Assembly: GCF_964340395.1 (NCBI RefSeq) | Contig: NC_135549.1 | Coordinates: 8,833,342 to 8,897,341 of the forward strand | DNA: 64,000 nt | DNA from: Glandiceps talaboti | Lineage: Eukaryota; Hemichordata; Enteropneusta; Spengelidae | Reading direction: 5' to 3' | Shown here: positions 1 through 46,665 of the stretch, piece by piece | Numbering within the stretch: the first letter of the stretch is position 1 | Layout of the letters: every line of letters starts with the position of its first letter | Made by a program: the position numbers and the translations under genes | The notes under the pieces: generated by a model | Seen by the model: only the letters and a program-made list of their open reading frames with translations | Told to the model about the DNA's origin: nothing | Databases searched by the model: none

Positions 1-169
1 TATTTAGTATGACTGGCCTCATGTTTCACTATTTTATGAGTGACAAGTATCCCAAATGTTTTGTCCTCTTGACAAGATTTTGCATGTATTCATTCACCTG
101 TTGAGTTAAACTGACTAGTTAGAGTAAACCTGTACTCTACATTTACATAGATTTGAGATGATCACTTAC

Positions 170-32910
<32,741 letters not shown>

Positions 32911-34100
32911 CGTTTAATCACGCTATAAGTCCTAAAGGTTGTCTAAAAGCTGCGAAAATCCAGGTTATTTGGAGAAACGCTATCGAAACATGGGTGGTCT
33001 CCAAATATTGACGGTGGTGTTCTGCTGTTTGGCCGAAGAAAATGTCAATGGAGGATCATGAATACTTCCCCGGCAGAGCCACACCAAAACCGAACTATTT
33101 ACTCCTGGGTTGGTCTCCTTCCGTGTCTGTAAAATATGAAAATTTCAAGTCAGACGGTGCGACAATTTAGCACTAGTTTGTTAGTATACTGTGCGGTTTG
33201 CGTGGGTGGTTCGAAGTTTGGCTGGTCGAACCAGACCGTCTGCAAGGTTGGCGAGATTTTGTGGAGGTCGCACGTACTACATGTCCTGGGACAACACGGG
33301 GGCAGAAATTGTTAGCGAAACTTGTTACTGAGCGTGGGGTGTTGAAAAGTATACTAACGAGATGGGTCGTATCCAAATAAGCATTGATCACCCTGTTGGA
33401 AAGTTTCAGTGCAGGACGAAGAATGTGCCCTGTGTTTCGCCCAGCTGTGTTTATGGTCTCGTCGCTGGACATTGAGTGCCATAGAAAGATCCGGTTTGAT
33501 TTACACTTTAACTTTACAAAGTTAGCGAAAAGTGATCCACTACATACCTTTACAACTTGGTTGACCAATTCCTTACGGGACACAGTACTGCAAAACGTCT
33601 CATAAAGTCCGGTTCTACAGTTCCTGGCCAAGTCCAACCGTTCGGCAACCGAGAGATCTCCGCGGCTAAATCCACCAGTAGTTCCCGGGGAGAAGAAGAG
33701 ACGAGGTCAAAAAGACTTGCGGGAAGCTCCAATCTAATTACCTTCATGGGGTAATCAATGATTGGTTGTATTTGGTGTAAATTGATCAATTTTCACAAAA
33801 TGTAAATTGGATATTTTAATTTAGGTAGTGAATAGAAAGGACAAAAAGGTTACCGATAAACAATCTAAATTTCTAAAATATCAACAACTCTTTAATTACA
33901 AGGTGCACTTTAACATGTTCCCTCCCAATCCGCCCCTCTTTCAAATGGAATATTCTTCCGCCGGGGATTTGTGCGGAAGATTTGAAGACAAGCGCTGTGT
34001 AAGTAAAAAGAGTCAGGCCGAGAGACATTGATTGCACTACGGATGTAAAATAATTAGTCATCTTTTTTTTTCATTTTTTGGTGACTTTTCAATCAGAATA
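32911..34100 (-). promoter_or_regulatory. CpG-enriched block upstream of laminin start codon
   Basis: Base composition changes from AT-rich intron to sequence with frequent CpG (about 33,000-33,760 and again near 33,950-34,020), directly upstream of the signal-peptide exon. This is where promoter and 5'UTR are expected. Both strands hold ORFs of 60-154 codons (for example minus 33,173-33,637) with no recognisable protein, as often occurs in sequence with few stop codons. No TATA box or start site could be fixed by eye. Confidence 0.4.
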
Positions 34101-36116
34101 TCAAAAGGTGTACATAATTAACTTCCTGGGGAAATTAATCTCGAGAAATGTGGTTTTCTTTCACCCTTGTCAAGCAGTGGTATGGTAGTCGAATACAGAG
34201 GGCGTACCACCCAAACTCGAATCTGAATCAATGAACACGATGAAGAGACTTCGCAGGGTACAACTTCATAATTCAACATGCAACATGGGCGACTGTGCAG
34301 TGAACCAAACTCACATAACGCGACGTATGACAGGAGTTAGCCATATCTCAAGTTTGAGAAAGAAAGATATATCAATATGTACAGAGCAAATTTTCTGTTG
34401 GTATTTTCCAATTTCTTTTATCAAAGTTTATGGACAACTGGATTACAAATGTAAACACAACATTTACTTGACAACTTTTAGCAAGAATAAAATAATATGG
34501 TTCAAATAATTATTATATGGATTCTCCCAGATGTAAAAGTAAACATTTAGCTAGTAGGAATGAGATCGAATGTAACACTTGATCAATACAAAAATCAAAA
34601 CCTGGGAATCTCACTTCTTAGACTAATTTTTGTCATTTTGGTGTTGTTCGACACAAGTAATACTTTGAAAAATGAGTATCCACAATTTTTTTTATTAGAT
34701 ACACACATTTAATTTTTTGAAGAGGGTTTCGATGTATACCTACCTCAATTCCGATGGTTTGGGGCTTATCGTCTGCAGATGCCTAACAGTAATGTGGTTT
34801 CCCTTTGCTCTTTGTTTCCTACTTGATGTGTGGAGTTGATGAGTTGTAACAGAATGGGTTTACACTATATATATGTATCAGTAACATTTGACAGCCACTT
34901 ACATATTCAAGCTAAGTTGCTCAGCCAATCAAATGGCAGAATCCTACCAGCCAATTTTGGGAGAAGGTGAATGAGCTAATTACTCAGCCAACCAAATGAT
35001 AACATTATAGATGATGCACTAAGTGCACAAAACACTACCAGACATTGGCTGGTTTTAATCACAACTGTTAGGGTATGACGTGTACAGGTGTGGAAGATAC
35101 CAATGAGCCAACTTTATGAGGGCACCATAACTTATGCATCAGGTGCTTTCTCCTGCCAGCAATGGACACATTGGGGGGGGGGGGGGGGCCTGCTGCTTTG
35201 GGATGACCTAAACATTCCAATCAAGTGATGACATCATAAATTAACATAAAATATGCAACAGGTGCACAACTGAGGCTTGCTGTGAAATGAGCTAAACATT
35301 CGGCCAATCAAATGGTGGTTTCATAAATTAAATTAATCAGTACCAGGTACACACAGTATGTATTATTCATAGTTGTAACTCCAATATTGTAGCAGTATAG
35401 TGAAGTGCATGTTTGGACATTCTTTCCAAGATGTTAGCAGTTCTATTTTTGACAATCCTAATAGACTTCACTAGGAATCAGTAACAGCTGTGTTGATATT
35501 CCATCCTGCTTAGCTAAGCTTCGTGTTATTTTGGTTGGTTTTGGGCAAATGGCAAGATTTTTATTTGACAAAATAGGAATATGCACAAAAGACAATAAAT
35601 AATCTCTTGTAGTAGTTCCAACTCAGATCAGTTTATTATTTACACTCTGAATTCAGAACTACTACAAGATATGATTCCAGTACAAGGAAACTATGTTTTT
35701 GGCTGTAACAAATAATATATTTTAACAGCTTATGTTACATTGTGACTGCTTGAGTGAGAACACACAATCGACAGAACCTCCCGAAGGAAAAAACAAATAA
35801 AACACACACTTTAAAGACATACAATTGAAGATTTCAACTTTATTATTATAATCCTCTGTAGATAATTTCCCATTTGTACTGGGGTAATTTTATATTAATA
35901 CCAAATTATTGAGTTCAACATACAAATATTTGATATTTACATTTAATCTCTACTTCATGACACACTTGAAATCATCCGTATATCATCAACTTGTACATTT
36001 CTAGAATCAATGTTCTGCAGATTTCAAGAGTAAACTCAAAAGTCTAAAATCATATTTTTTTACAGTGTAATGTACAAATGTTGTTGTCAATTGGAAGTTG
36101 ACATCTGTCTGACTGG
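34101..36116. other. Spacer between laminin 5' end and CFAP100 3' end
   Basis: No gene recognised. It contains a poly-G run (35,174-35,188) and a loosely repeated segment at about 34,905-35,330 in which phrases such as GCCAATCAAATGG and ATGAGCTAA recur three or four times. The left part may include laminin upstream regulatory sequence and the right part CFAP100 3'UTR. Confidence 0.5.
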
Positions 36117-36122
36117 TTTATT
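36117..36122 (-). terminator. Candidate polyadenylation signal of CFAP100
   Basis: AATAAA on the minus strand about 46 nt beyond the stop codon at 36,168-36,170. A further AATAAA lies near 35,840, so the real 3' end may be either. Confidence 0.4.
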
Positions 36123-36167
36123 TACACCATCTATTGTTGGTAATATAATACTGTTTGTAATAATTTT

Positions 36168-39100
36168 CTATGTAAAGAAATAGGCCAGCTCTTCTTCCTC
36201 CTTGTTGGCTTTTTGTGCCGTTTTGTCCACTTTCCGTTTGGTCTGTGGTGGCTCTGACCTGTATACCAACTTCTTGCCAGTCTATAGTAATGATAAATAA
36301 ATAAATAAATAATAAAATATTACAACATTAGCCCAATCACTCTCCTCCTATGTTATTCTAACCATGTTATTCTAAACTAATAAACTTCACAATAATCCTT
36401 TGAAATAAAAATGATCAGAAACAAAGAAAATGTGACTATCACAAATCACACTTGTTCCGGTATTAATAACACTACATTGTGTTATTTTTTCAAAGTATTG
36501 CATTTTAACCATCATGCATTAATACTGGTACTGAGAGTATGCATCAGTAAAATGAAGTTTTCAGTTTCTTACCTTTTTCTTGGGATCAGCTTGAGCTCTT
36601 TCCAATGCTCTCCTAACTCTTTCTTCTTGATGTATTCTCTGCTGTTCAAGTTTTTCCTCTCTTAGTCTCAGTCTTCTCTCCTTTTCTTTTGCCTACATAA
36701 TTTATGTACATAAAATATAATTTGTTTACTGGCTATCAAACTTTGAAAGCATTTTGAGAAAACAAATAAGAGGCTAAAAATGATTTTACAATGAGTAACA
36801 CTGAAGTAAAGCACTTTCTATATGTGCTACACTTCATTTATAGCTTTCATATAAAGTGTAAAAGTATACTCTTTCAATTGGTTTATTTACAAGCCTAGCA
36901 TGTGACCTTTCTAATGTGGTCAATTAGCAAATGAAACAGTATACTTGATCATGGATATGGATGCTAGAAATGACTGCGGTACATACAGAAAATGCTTTAC
37001 TTTGGTGTTACAGGTTGTAAAGAGCTTGCTGTCTATCCATCTAACATAATTTAATACTCAGCGTGTGTTTTGGAACCATCCATGGTGCACAATTCTGAAT
37101 GTGTAGTTTGGAACCATCCATGGTGCACAATTCTGAATGTGTAGTTTGGAACCATCCATGGTGCACAATTCTGAATGTGTAGTTTAGAACCATCCATGGT
37201 GCACAATTCTGAATGTGTAGTTTGGAACCATCCATGGTGCACAATTCTGAATGTGTAGTTTAGAACCACCCATGGTGCACAATTCTGAATGTGTAGTTTG
37301 GAACCATCCATGGTGCACAATTCTGAATGTGTAGTTTGGAACCATCCATGGTGCACAATTCTGAATGTGTAGTTTGGAACCATCCATGGTGCAATTCTGA
37401 ATGTGTAGTTTGGAACCATCCATGGTGCAATTCTGAATGTGTAGTTTAGAACCATCCATGGTCCAATATTTGGTGTGTGGTATGGAATGTGTGATGTGAA
37501 ACCATTGATGCTACAATACTCTCAGTGTGTGGTTTGGAGCTGCCCATGGTCCAATACTCAATGTGTGGTTTGGAACCATAAATGCTACAATACTCAATGT
37601 GTGGTAACCATCCATGGTCCAATACTCAATGTATGGTTTGGAACCATCCATGGTCCAATACTCAATGTGTGGTTTGGAACCGCCCATGGTCCTATACTCA
37701 ATGTGTGGTGTGACATGGTCCAATACTCAATGTGTGGTTTAGAACCATCCATGGTCGAATACTCAATGTGTGGTATGAAACCATCAATGCTACTCAATAT
37801 GTGGTTTGCAACATCTATGGTCAATGATGCACAATCTGTGGTGCGAAACCATCAATGCTACAATACTCAATGTGTGGTTTGGAACATTCACTGTCCAATA
37901 CTCAATGAGTGGTTTGGAACCATCTATGGTCCAAAGCGCAATGTGTGGTTTGAAACCATCAATGGTCCAAAACCACACACTGAATACCATTCACTATTAG
38001 ATATGACCAGTGATTACTTGTGCTGTGCATGCGCATACTAGTGGTATTTGCACTGCAATGCAAATCTGAAAACACCATTGTATACATATAAGTATGATTA
38101 CGAGATCATTCCTTGTTTATGAAATCATGTGATCGACAATGTAATTTTTTACAGGATTTTGCTGTTTTGGGCAAACATATGTTATAATAACAGAACTTCA
38201 TGATGTGCAAGTGCTAATGTGGGTGATCAGGCATACTTGCACTCATGCTTCCAGTATTTGCTGCTGCACATTCACTTGCTATGCTTGTGAATGCATGGAC
38301 ATAGAGAACACTACAAGTATTCAAGCAAATACCCCAAGTACACCACAGTTGCACTCATACATCATGGCGTTCTATCAATAATCATATACTTGACTTTTGA
38401 CATGATGTACACCAAGACATTATACAGTACCTTTTCAGCAGCCTCTACTCTCTCTGGAGGCATCATTTCAATCATCTCAAACAATTCTTCTAGTCTGTTT
38501 TCTATATTAGTTAACATCTGTAGAGTACTGATTAACAAGTTGATAAATATGAGACCATGGCATGAAGTGATGAAACAAAAATAAATGCTAATGCAATCAC
38601 CATTATAACAATCTAAGGCATTGGAATGTAGAGCAGTGTATTACACTGTATCACAGTAGCCATACTACTAGTAAACAAAAGGTAGCACATTTTAATATGT
38701 AGTGTTAGGGTGTCTAACCCAACTCCTATCCCTAATACCGTCTCCTTAGGTTGAATATAACTGTATTTATCGTAAATCAGTTCACTGTTCTACACTCTTG
38801 CTATGCCTACATAACTAAATCTTGCATACTGTAAATGGTCACTGTCGTGAAAACTTGATCCTACAACTAGCACTCCCACAAGTGAGTCTTAGGATCCTTT
38901 ATTGTGCCATTAAAATAGAATAAACAATTTTTTTTCTCTGTAAAACCCTGATAGGTAAGTAAGTTTGAAGATAAAATTTGCCAGAATGACATTTTTACAG
39001 GTGAGGTGGGTTGAAGCCAAAACAGAAAACCATATCAATACGACCATTTGCAGTATCTCCTCTTGATGTTTTCATTAAAAAGTAAATCTAAAACCAACAA

Positions 39101-40517
39101 GGGTAACACTAAAATCTAATGATAACAAAATAGTGTCAATCTAATTCTTGTATCAGTAAGTTAAAAAAAAAAACATCGAAAGCTTCAAAAATTAATAATG
39201 GGATTACACAATCTTTACACATTAGTTAGTAAAATGAAAACATGAAAAAAACATAGAAAGAGTAACAAAAAATAACGAATGATTATGTTACCACCGCTCC
39301 ACTTTCACCACTGTACAACACCACATATATATATAACACCGGTACAAATGATGGAAAGGCAACTGTCTTGCCACCACATGCAACATGACAAGAATACATG
39401 GAGGATCATGCATAGCAATGTATAGAATGTAATATTAATGACAGTATCAGTTGTCAGTGAGTTATTTGGCATTCACGTTGCCTAGTAGAAACACCGTATC
39501 ACATGTGGCAGTAGTCTTTATACTCGGACCACAGTACCAACCTGCATAGTACTCAGTTTTGGATTATAAGTTCATCGAAAATTTGTCAGCATATATTTTT
39601 TTTTGTAAGTTGATTAGTGTATGAGTAGACACACAAAATCAAACACTATTGGACAAAAGACAATACATAGAATACAGTAAATAATACAAATGGATGGTAC
39701 GTTATGCAGAGCATACGTTATACCGCCACATGTGGTTGTTAGCTTTCAGTACAACATTGTTAGCATTTCCATGGCAACATGATAGTAAATAGCCCACTAA
39801 CCTGATGTTTGCCTCGTTGTCACCGATACAATTACGATACACCTCCTCCACCTTCTTGTTCAGTTGAGCTAACATTGCTTCCTGTTATCACAGAGTAAAG
39901 AGAAAAAAAACAAAAAAACAAAAAACATGGTCAATCATACAATCTTGATCTACAGCCTCATTGATTTGGTTTAAATTTTCTAACATAACACCACATGTCA
40001 TAAATTCAATCTTGTTGTCATTAATATCATATGGTTTTTTCACATGAAATTGTGTCTGAAATGTGATAACCCGAACTTGTCATAACTACTGACACATTTT
40101 GAACTAACAATGGTTAGATAATTGTAACTGGGGAGATTGATATTTCTGGATGGTGAAAATGTTCACTCTTAAATGGGATCTCATCAACACAAATATCTAA
40201 ATCTCTGAGATCTAAAGACATAACATGAGAATTAGTTTCCTTGTAAATCTAAACATTCCCACTAAACAACTTGAAAATTGTTTTCACACGACTTGTTACC
40301 TGATCCTCTGCTTTAAATTCACCAAATGAGAACATCCTAGAAGAAAAAAAGTAAGGAGTCTTTATATAATAGTAATTTTAAACTCAAAAACATTTTACAT
40401 GAACAATATTTTTGCTAAGATAAAAAAATTTGGCACATGTATACGAATGTGTTTATGTGTGTCTGTGTATCTGTGTGTCTATCTGTCTGTGTGTGTATGT
40501 GTGTGCGTGCACGTGTG

Positions 40518-40557
<40 letters not shown>

Positions 40558-43500
40558 CTATTGCAGCAAATTGCAATACATGTTTAGGGAGAGTTAGTGT
40601 TACACTCAACCATGACAATGCCACTATTTTTGTAAACTCAACTCAAGATTCATTTCAAGCATTAACTGAACAACACTAGCAAAACAAAACTAGTACTGAC
40701 TGAACCTTTGAATGCACAATATAGTAATGATTCACATAAACCAAATAAAAATTTGTTGACCCAGTTACAAATTATACAGAAATAATATCAATAAATATTT
40801 CCAGCATATAATCACATCAAATATAAAGTCACTCTTTATTTATTTCCAACCTGTAATCTATTTTTATCAAAAGAAAACTCACTTTGACTTGTGTTCCAAA
40901 TCTGCAGCTTTTTCTTCTTCCCTTGTGATGGCCCCATTCAACATATCAATTTGTTGTTTTAGGATATCTGTCTCTCTTTCCATTTTATCTTTGGTAGTGA
41001 CAAAAGTTTGCCTCATTTCTTCAAGGGCTTCTTCAGTCTCTTGACTGTTCTGGATGAGTGATAAATTTTGTTCTTCTAGTTCTTGGAAAATATCCAAGAG
41101 TTGGTGTGGATCTGTGAAAAACAGGTCCAGTGACTGTGTGGTAAAGAAAAAAAAAAAACATTAAAAAAAAAAATCTATTTTTGGTAGTTTATGCAGGTAT
41201 AAAGATAATTTATTCTAGTGTGTATATACAAGAGTACATTTCAATTACTAGTAATAACCAGAGTCTGCTTCCCATCATTCAAAATTTCAACTCAACACAA
41301 AGAAAGATTACAGCATTACCCCGATAGTTACATTATTCTCACTTTACATATAGCACAACACTGCAGTACAGTCTAGTCAGCAACATCATGTTCAAAATAA
41401 CACAAATTTCTGAACTCTTATTACTCAGTACAGTATGTCGGCCTGAAGAAGCATCCAGGATAGGATGTGAAACAGTTGCCATTCAAAACAAGTAGGATAG
41501 ATTATAATTACTTCGTTATTAACAGTATAATAGTATTTAAAAAATAAGGCAATGTATACACATATGATTCCGTACTTTCAAGGAAGAAGACTGACAGCTA
41601 GTTTTATGACAGCCAACCTACCTCATCACTGTCAGAGTCTGAGTCCAAACCACTATCAACATCTTGGCCACTTGGTGTCACTGCCAGAGATCTGAAGTAC
41701 AGTGGAAAACATAATGTACAGAATATGTTATTCTGATCAAGGTGATACACCTGGAATACATGCATACTGTACTGATTGAAGTCCTGTAAAGCATATACAT
41801 ATACATGATTAACAATCCATATGAAGTCTGCCTTTTCAAAGCCCAATGTTTGAATCTCATGTTCTTGTATGTGTGTTATCTTATAAGTGGAGCCATGCCA
41901 TAAGGCTTTAGTAGGATCACACTATTCTTTAGAATTCAACTGGCTCTTTGAGACAACTGTTTTCTAACCCAAATTGTAATCCATTCCTAATCTGTAATAG
42001 CTATATATTTAAGACAAAATTCTGCTATCTCCTTTGTCCAATAATTGCAACATGGATTTATTTTCATTTACCCATATTTCATGCAAGTCAACAAAATCAG
42101 CATACTTTCACAATATCTAAAATCCATAACCCATACCTTTTAGCAGATCCCACTTTAGTAGCACTTTTACTTTGTCTACTTGACTTAGATGCTCTACCGT
42201 CCACTGATGGTGTTGGTGAGGTACCGCCTTTCTTCTTGCCAGACAGTAGTGTCCTGTCTTCCTTATCTCTCCTCTTCTCTGCTCTTTTCTTGGCCTTTGC
42301 AATAACTTTGTCTGACTGCCATTCAGGTGGTGTTAGGTGGTCCAAGAATTTCTTGTACAGTTGATATTCCTTGAGTAAGTCTTCATTCTTAGAGATTTCA
42401 CTGAAAGAATATACATACATCATATTGTTTTTTTAGGTTTAAAAATGATTCTAACTAAACAAATTATTCAAGCTAGAAATTGCAGTGAGTGCTATATACC
42501 AGTTATCTGCCAATCAAAAGACAAATAATTGATGACAATTTGTAAGACTGCAAAAGGAAGTGGATAAACTTGTGGATAGATGTGCATAAAACGGGGGAAC
42601 TGCGATCTGTGTCACTGATATCAACCCATGACCTAAGTATAATAGTGAGTCGATAGCAATCAGATGTAAATAAACTCACCTCTTGATTAACATAATCTGT
42701 GCATTAATTTTCTTGATCTCACCAACTTTTTCTAGTTTGGCTCTTGTCTCAGCTTCAGCTCTAGATTACAATAGAAAGTAAAATAAAGAAAACAGTATAG
42801 TTATTATCATAATTGGACCTTCAAATACATTGAATCTAAGTATTTGTTAAATCACAGAAGTAACCATATTCTATGAAATATCAATATTTCAATATGTATG
42901 ATGCATCCATAATATTACCAAGGTGGCATATTTGAAGCTATTTCACCACAAGGAAGAAAAAGGTATGGTAATAGAGATACCATATCTAAGTTTACAACAA
43001 CAAAGAATAATGTGTGAAAATTTACTAAAATAAAGCTGTTATGTTAATACATTATGCACATATCACAGTAAACCAACTATGTTTTTGAACCTCTTGGCTT
43101 TACAGACTACAGTGTACTCCTTTCTAGGCAACTGACTATTTATATTTTGATATTTACAGATCACAATGTACTCCTACATCAATGGATGGTCATCATCATC
43201 ACAACTTACATTTTGATGGCTTCCACAGAATTTTTATCATTTTCTTTCAAGAATTCATCAAACATGGCTGCATCTTCTTCAAGGTACTGTTCAGCCAATT
43301 CTAACTTTCTCTCTTCAGCTTGAGCAATTTCTTCTAATTTTCTCATTTCATCTCTTTTAACTCCAAGTGAATACTGTACAAGGAACATCTCTCTCTTCTT
43401 GGCAATGTAATCTGTCAGGTTTTCTTTTTCTACATGGCGATCTAGACAATGAAAGGTGTGAACAAATATAATTGTATATTATTCTGAAATATCACATATA

Positions 43501-46500
43501 GCCATTTAGTTGCTGACCAGTGCTGAATACTAAATCTGATCAATCTATTTCTTGAGAAATTGAAGTCACTTTCTTGCCAGAATGTTATCAATACTGATAC
43601 CTGTGATCATATTTCAAGGATGCATATGGCAATAAGATGCATTAATGGCAGCATAGATGATTATTAAAGTATACAGTGACCTTTCTATTACACCTCAATA
43701 AACCATAATACACAGCGACCAAGACTGAACCTTATAAGATTTCACAGATTAGCCAATTCAAGTTCTATAAATACAGCTGTTGTCCATTGGATGCTGTCAA
43801 CAAGTCCACTATGAAGTCTGATATCGCTGAACATCAACACTATATAAACAGTAGTAATGATTACACCATGTTGACTGGAATGTGGATATGTTAGGTGATA
43901 CCTAGAGTCAAAACATCCGCCAAAAGGACAAATAAAACCATATGCACCAATTATATATAATTGCACAGCATGTGGATTGTTTTCTTTTGGGAGGTCAAAT
44001 GTCATGACATTACTAAACACTGGCCACATTCTTTTGGTTCATTATTATCAAACATTCACAGTAATGTTTGTAATAATCAAAAATCCAAAGGGAATGATGA
44101 ACATTTAAGTATAGATGGTTACCTCTGGTTACAGCCAATGTGAACTGAGGATCATCTTTGACAGCCACAGCTTTATCTGTGTCCTTTTCATCTTCTAAGT
44201 CTAAATCATCATCAGATTCACCCATAGGTTTCCTCATGGATGCTCTTTTAGCATTCACTCTAGATGCATAGGTTGTCTTTTCATGTACCTTCAGTCCTCT
44301 CTGCTTGATACGTTCCTGTAGTGTAAATAAGTAGATTGTTTAACAGTGTACTAGCCAAGGTTTCACATAGCTACCACTGTCAGTAACTTGGAACTGAAGG
44401 ACCTCATTCCACTCACATTAAGTCACATTATATTAGTTGTCATGCTCTGTTCATTAACATATACCAACAACACACTAAGCAATCAAAGTTATGGCATCAT
44501 GATCATGATGATCTCTGAACATTTCCTTGATTTCTAACAAATACATTGTATGCTACCAGTATGGTAAACACACTTGCACAGTACATCAACATTGCAAAGT
44601 GGTATGGTACTAAGTGAAGTACAGTACATGCATCTTACATGGTATACACACTTCAAGTACCTCTATGTAATACAGCAAAGTTAAGAACTCGTTTAGCCCA
44701 AAACCTTGTCTTGGTCTACCAAAAGAAGCTATTGGTTTGGATATCTTCTTGAGATAGAAAGACAAAGACAAGTCTGGGCTAGAATTATTTGTAGTCACTA
44801 TTCCATACTTACTGCTTTCTTTCTTTGCCTCTCCTTATCTCGGAGTAAAAAGATGTCATTCTCTGGTGGCATAGTGAATGGATTTTGATCACCTTGCATA
44901 TCGTCTGTTGCTACAAAACCAAAGTTGTGATTTCATATTATAGTATATCTCTTTAGGGGTGTGCATAGAGGACTATTTGATTTGGTGGATCAAAATCATT
45001 GAGTAGCTAGAAGACATATGATAAAGTTCATATACTGCACTTGACACAGCTGCTTCAAAAACAACAGGGTAACATACAGTATGATTATAGTACGATGGAA
45101 GTTTGTGGTAGTACATCAGCTGAGGCTAAAGAAATCTAGTTTAGGGATGTGACTTGTGTGCAGACTATTGTCTTGATTCATGACTGCTCAAATTGTACTA
45201 AACAAAGTGAAAGATGAAACATCATCTCTCTTTCTTCAATTAAACATACAAACTATGATATATATGACAACAATATTTTGGACTGATAAACTGATAAAGT
45301 TGATATGATAGAAAAAATGGTTGTGAAAAGGAATTCACGATGAAAATATGGCATCATCAGATGTTACCTGAGAGAGCTGTACCGGGATGGGAGTCTGACT
45401 TGGCCGAGTGAGGAAATGTAACTCGGCCTGACTGTCTGGACACGGCATCATCTACCAGTTATGATGTCAAAGGTCAAATGTATGTGATGAATCACACAAT
45501 GGATAGAGATGGGAAAAAACCTATCATTAGATAATTATCAAGATGAAAGGAATATGACTACATTTATGCTAAAAGTAGCATATTACTTTGATATGTACAG
45601 AATGTGACATTTAATGATGGTGACACAGCATGCATTTGATATATAAATAGTACCAGTATGTTGATTTGTTGTAATGGAAGTCTGAAGAGTTGACAAAAGA
45701 CAACATGAATCATTACTTCCAATATTATAAAATTTACACAATGCACTTCACCACACTTATCCACCATTACATTTATACATGCAAAAATATAACTGATTTG
45801 ACTATAATCAAATTCAATGGAAAACCCCACATTATTTACAACCACCAAACTTCCTTAAGGACTGTTTGTATTATTCACAACATTTGCACCCTTACATCAT
45901 ATGAATCCTTGTTCAGTTCAAACTGAGCGTGTGACTGCCATTGTTAGGCATGCAACAAACAGCACTAAAGTACACCATTAACTTACTCCCAGTTAAGTAA
46001 ATCCCATGCATGGACTCCACTTAATCTAAACCCTTTCATTTTAACACTTGCACAATGCAGGATTTGCACAATTTCAATTTTTATATTGTTTTTAATATCA
46101 TGTAGTTGTTACATAAACGCACATGAATATATTACATATATTGTATGTAATACAATGTAATAATGTCATACAACACAATGGGAGCTCACAAGTGAGACTG
46201 TGACCTTTATGTCACATGCTAATTCTATTCTTGGTTGGTGCGTCTCCATCCTCGCATCTCCACCAGTATACTGTATACAAGTTACATAAGAAGCTCTGAC
46301 TGACTGAGGGCAAATATTTTTAATATGGTTACCAAGTTTTGACTGACTTTAAAAATTCCACCAAAAAAAGCCTGATATAAAACATGATACACATATATTT
46401 TCTAGATGATCATATGGAATATTTGCATATTGAAAATTAGTAAATAATTTATACAATATATCATCATATCTGAAAAACCAGTATAGACAGTTTTTACATG

Positions 46501-46665
46501 TAAATATAAATTTCATACGGTATTTTGAATACAGAAGTAGAGATGGATTGACAAATTAGTTTGTTTGGAATTACAGGTAACAACTGTCAAGAATATTAAC
46601 TTACGTGAACGTTTCCCAGATACAGTTGACACCGGTGAACTAGATGATCTTGCACTTTCAGACAT
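36168..46665 (-). CDS. CFAP100: Cilia- and flagella-associated protein 100 / CCDC38-like (593 aa)
   Basis: Coiled-coil axonemal protein; CFAP100 is linked to the modifier-of-inner-arms (MIA) complex that regulates inner dynein arms. Coding exons: 46605-46665, 45368-45451, 44813-44910, 44123-44315, 43210-43441, 42680-42760, 42137-42400, 41622-41691, 40883-41133, 40300-40336, 39802-39881, 38431-38527, 36573-36692, 36168-36281; 1782 nt with all phases consistent. Visible landmarks: N-terminal NPFTMPPENDIFLLRDKER; a DUF4200-type coiled coil (KKREMFLVQYSLGVKRDE, EEDAAMFDEFLKENDK); YKKFLDHLTPPEW; FFTDPHQLLDIFQELEEQN; KMFSFGEFKAEDQ; VEEVYRNCIGDNEANI; and a C-terminal LAYFFT end. Human CFAP100 (CCDC37) and CCDC38 are paralogues. 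The neighbouring AMDHD1 and SNRPF recall human CCDC38, so the gene may be co-orthologous to both. An acceptor at 46,681 (TTTAG|GTGTCAC) suggests an additional non-coding 5' exon. Confidence 0.92.
37071..37985. repeat. Two-phase 38/36-bp minisatellite in CFAP100 intron
   Basis: 37,071-37,460 holds about ten or eleven near-identical 38-bp units (GGAACCATCCATGGTGCACA then ATTCTGAATGTGTAGTTT); the last units drop two bases to 36. From 37,460 to 37,985 a related but more divergent unit takes over (CCATCCATGGTCCAATACTC then AATGTGTGGTTTGGAA). Long ORFs on both strands here are artefacts of the repeat length. Confidence 0.9.
40449..40557. repeat. (TG)n microsatellite
   Basis: Interrupted TGTG/TCTG tract with a pure (TG)n run at about 40,521-40,556, in the CFAP100 intron between exons 9 and 10. 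Confidence 0.95.

Noticed and set aside
33173-33789. Minus-strand ORFs of 154 and 79 codons in the CpG block
   Set aside because: No family signature. Comparable ORFs on the plus strand at the same place point to composition rather than coding. Kept only as part of the promoter-region note.
37041-38041. ORFs up to 188 codons, and a superficial look of a spaced-repeat (CRISPR-like) array
   Set aside because: It is a tandem minisatellite without unique spacers, in an intron of a eukaryotic gene.
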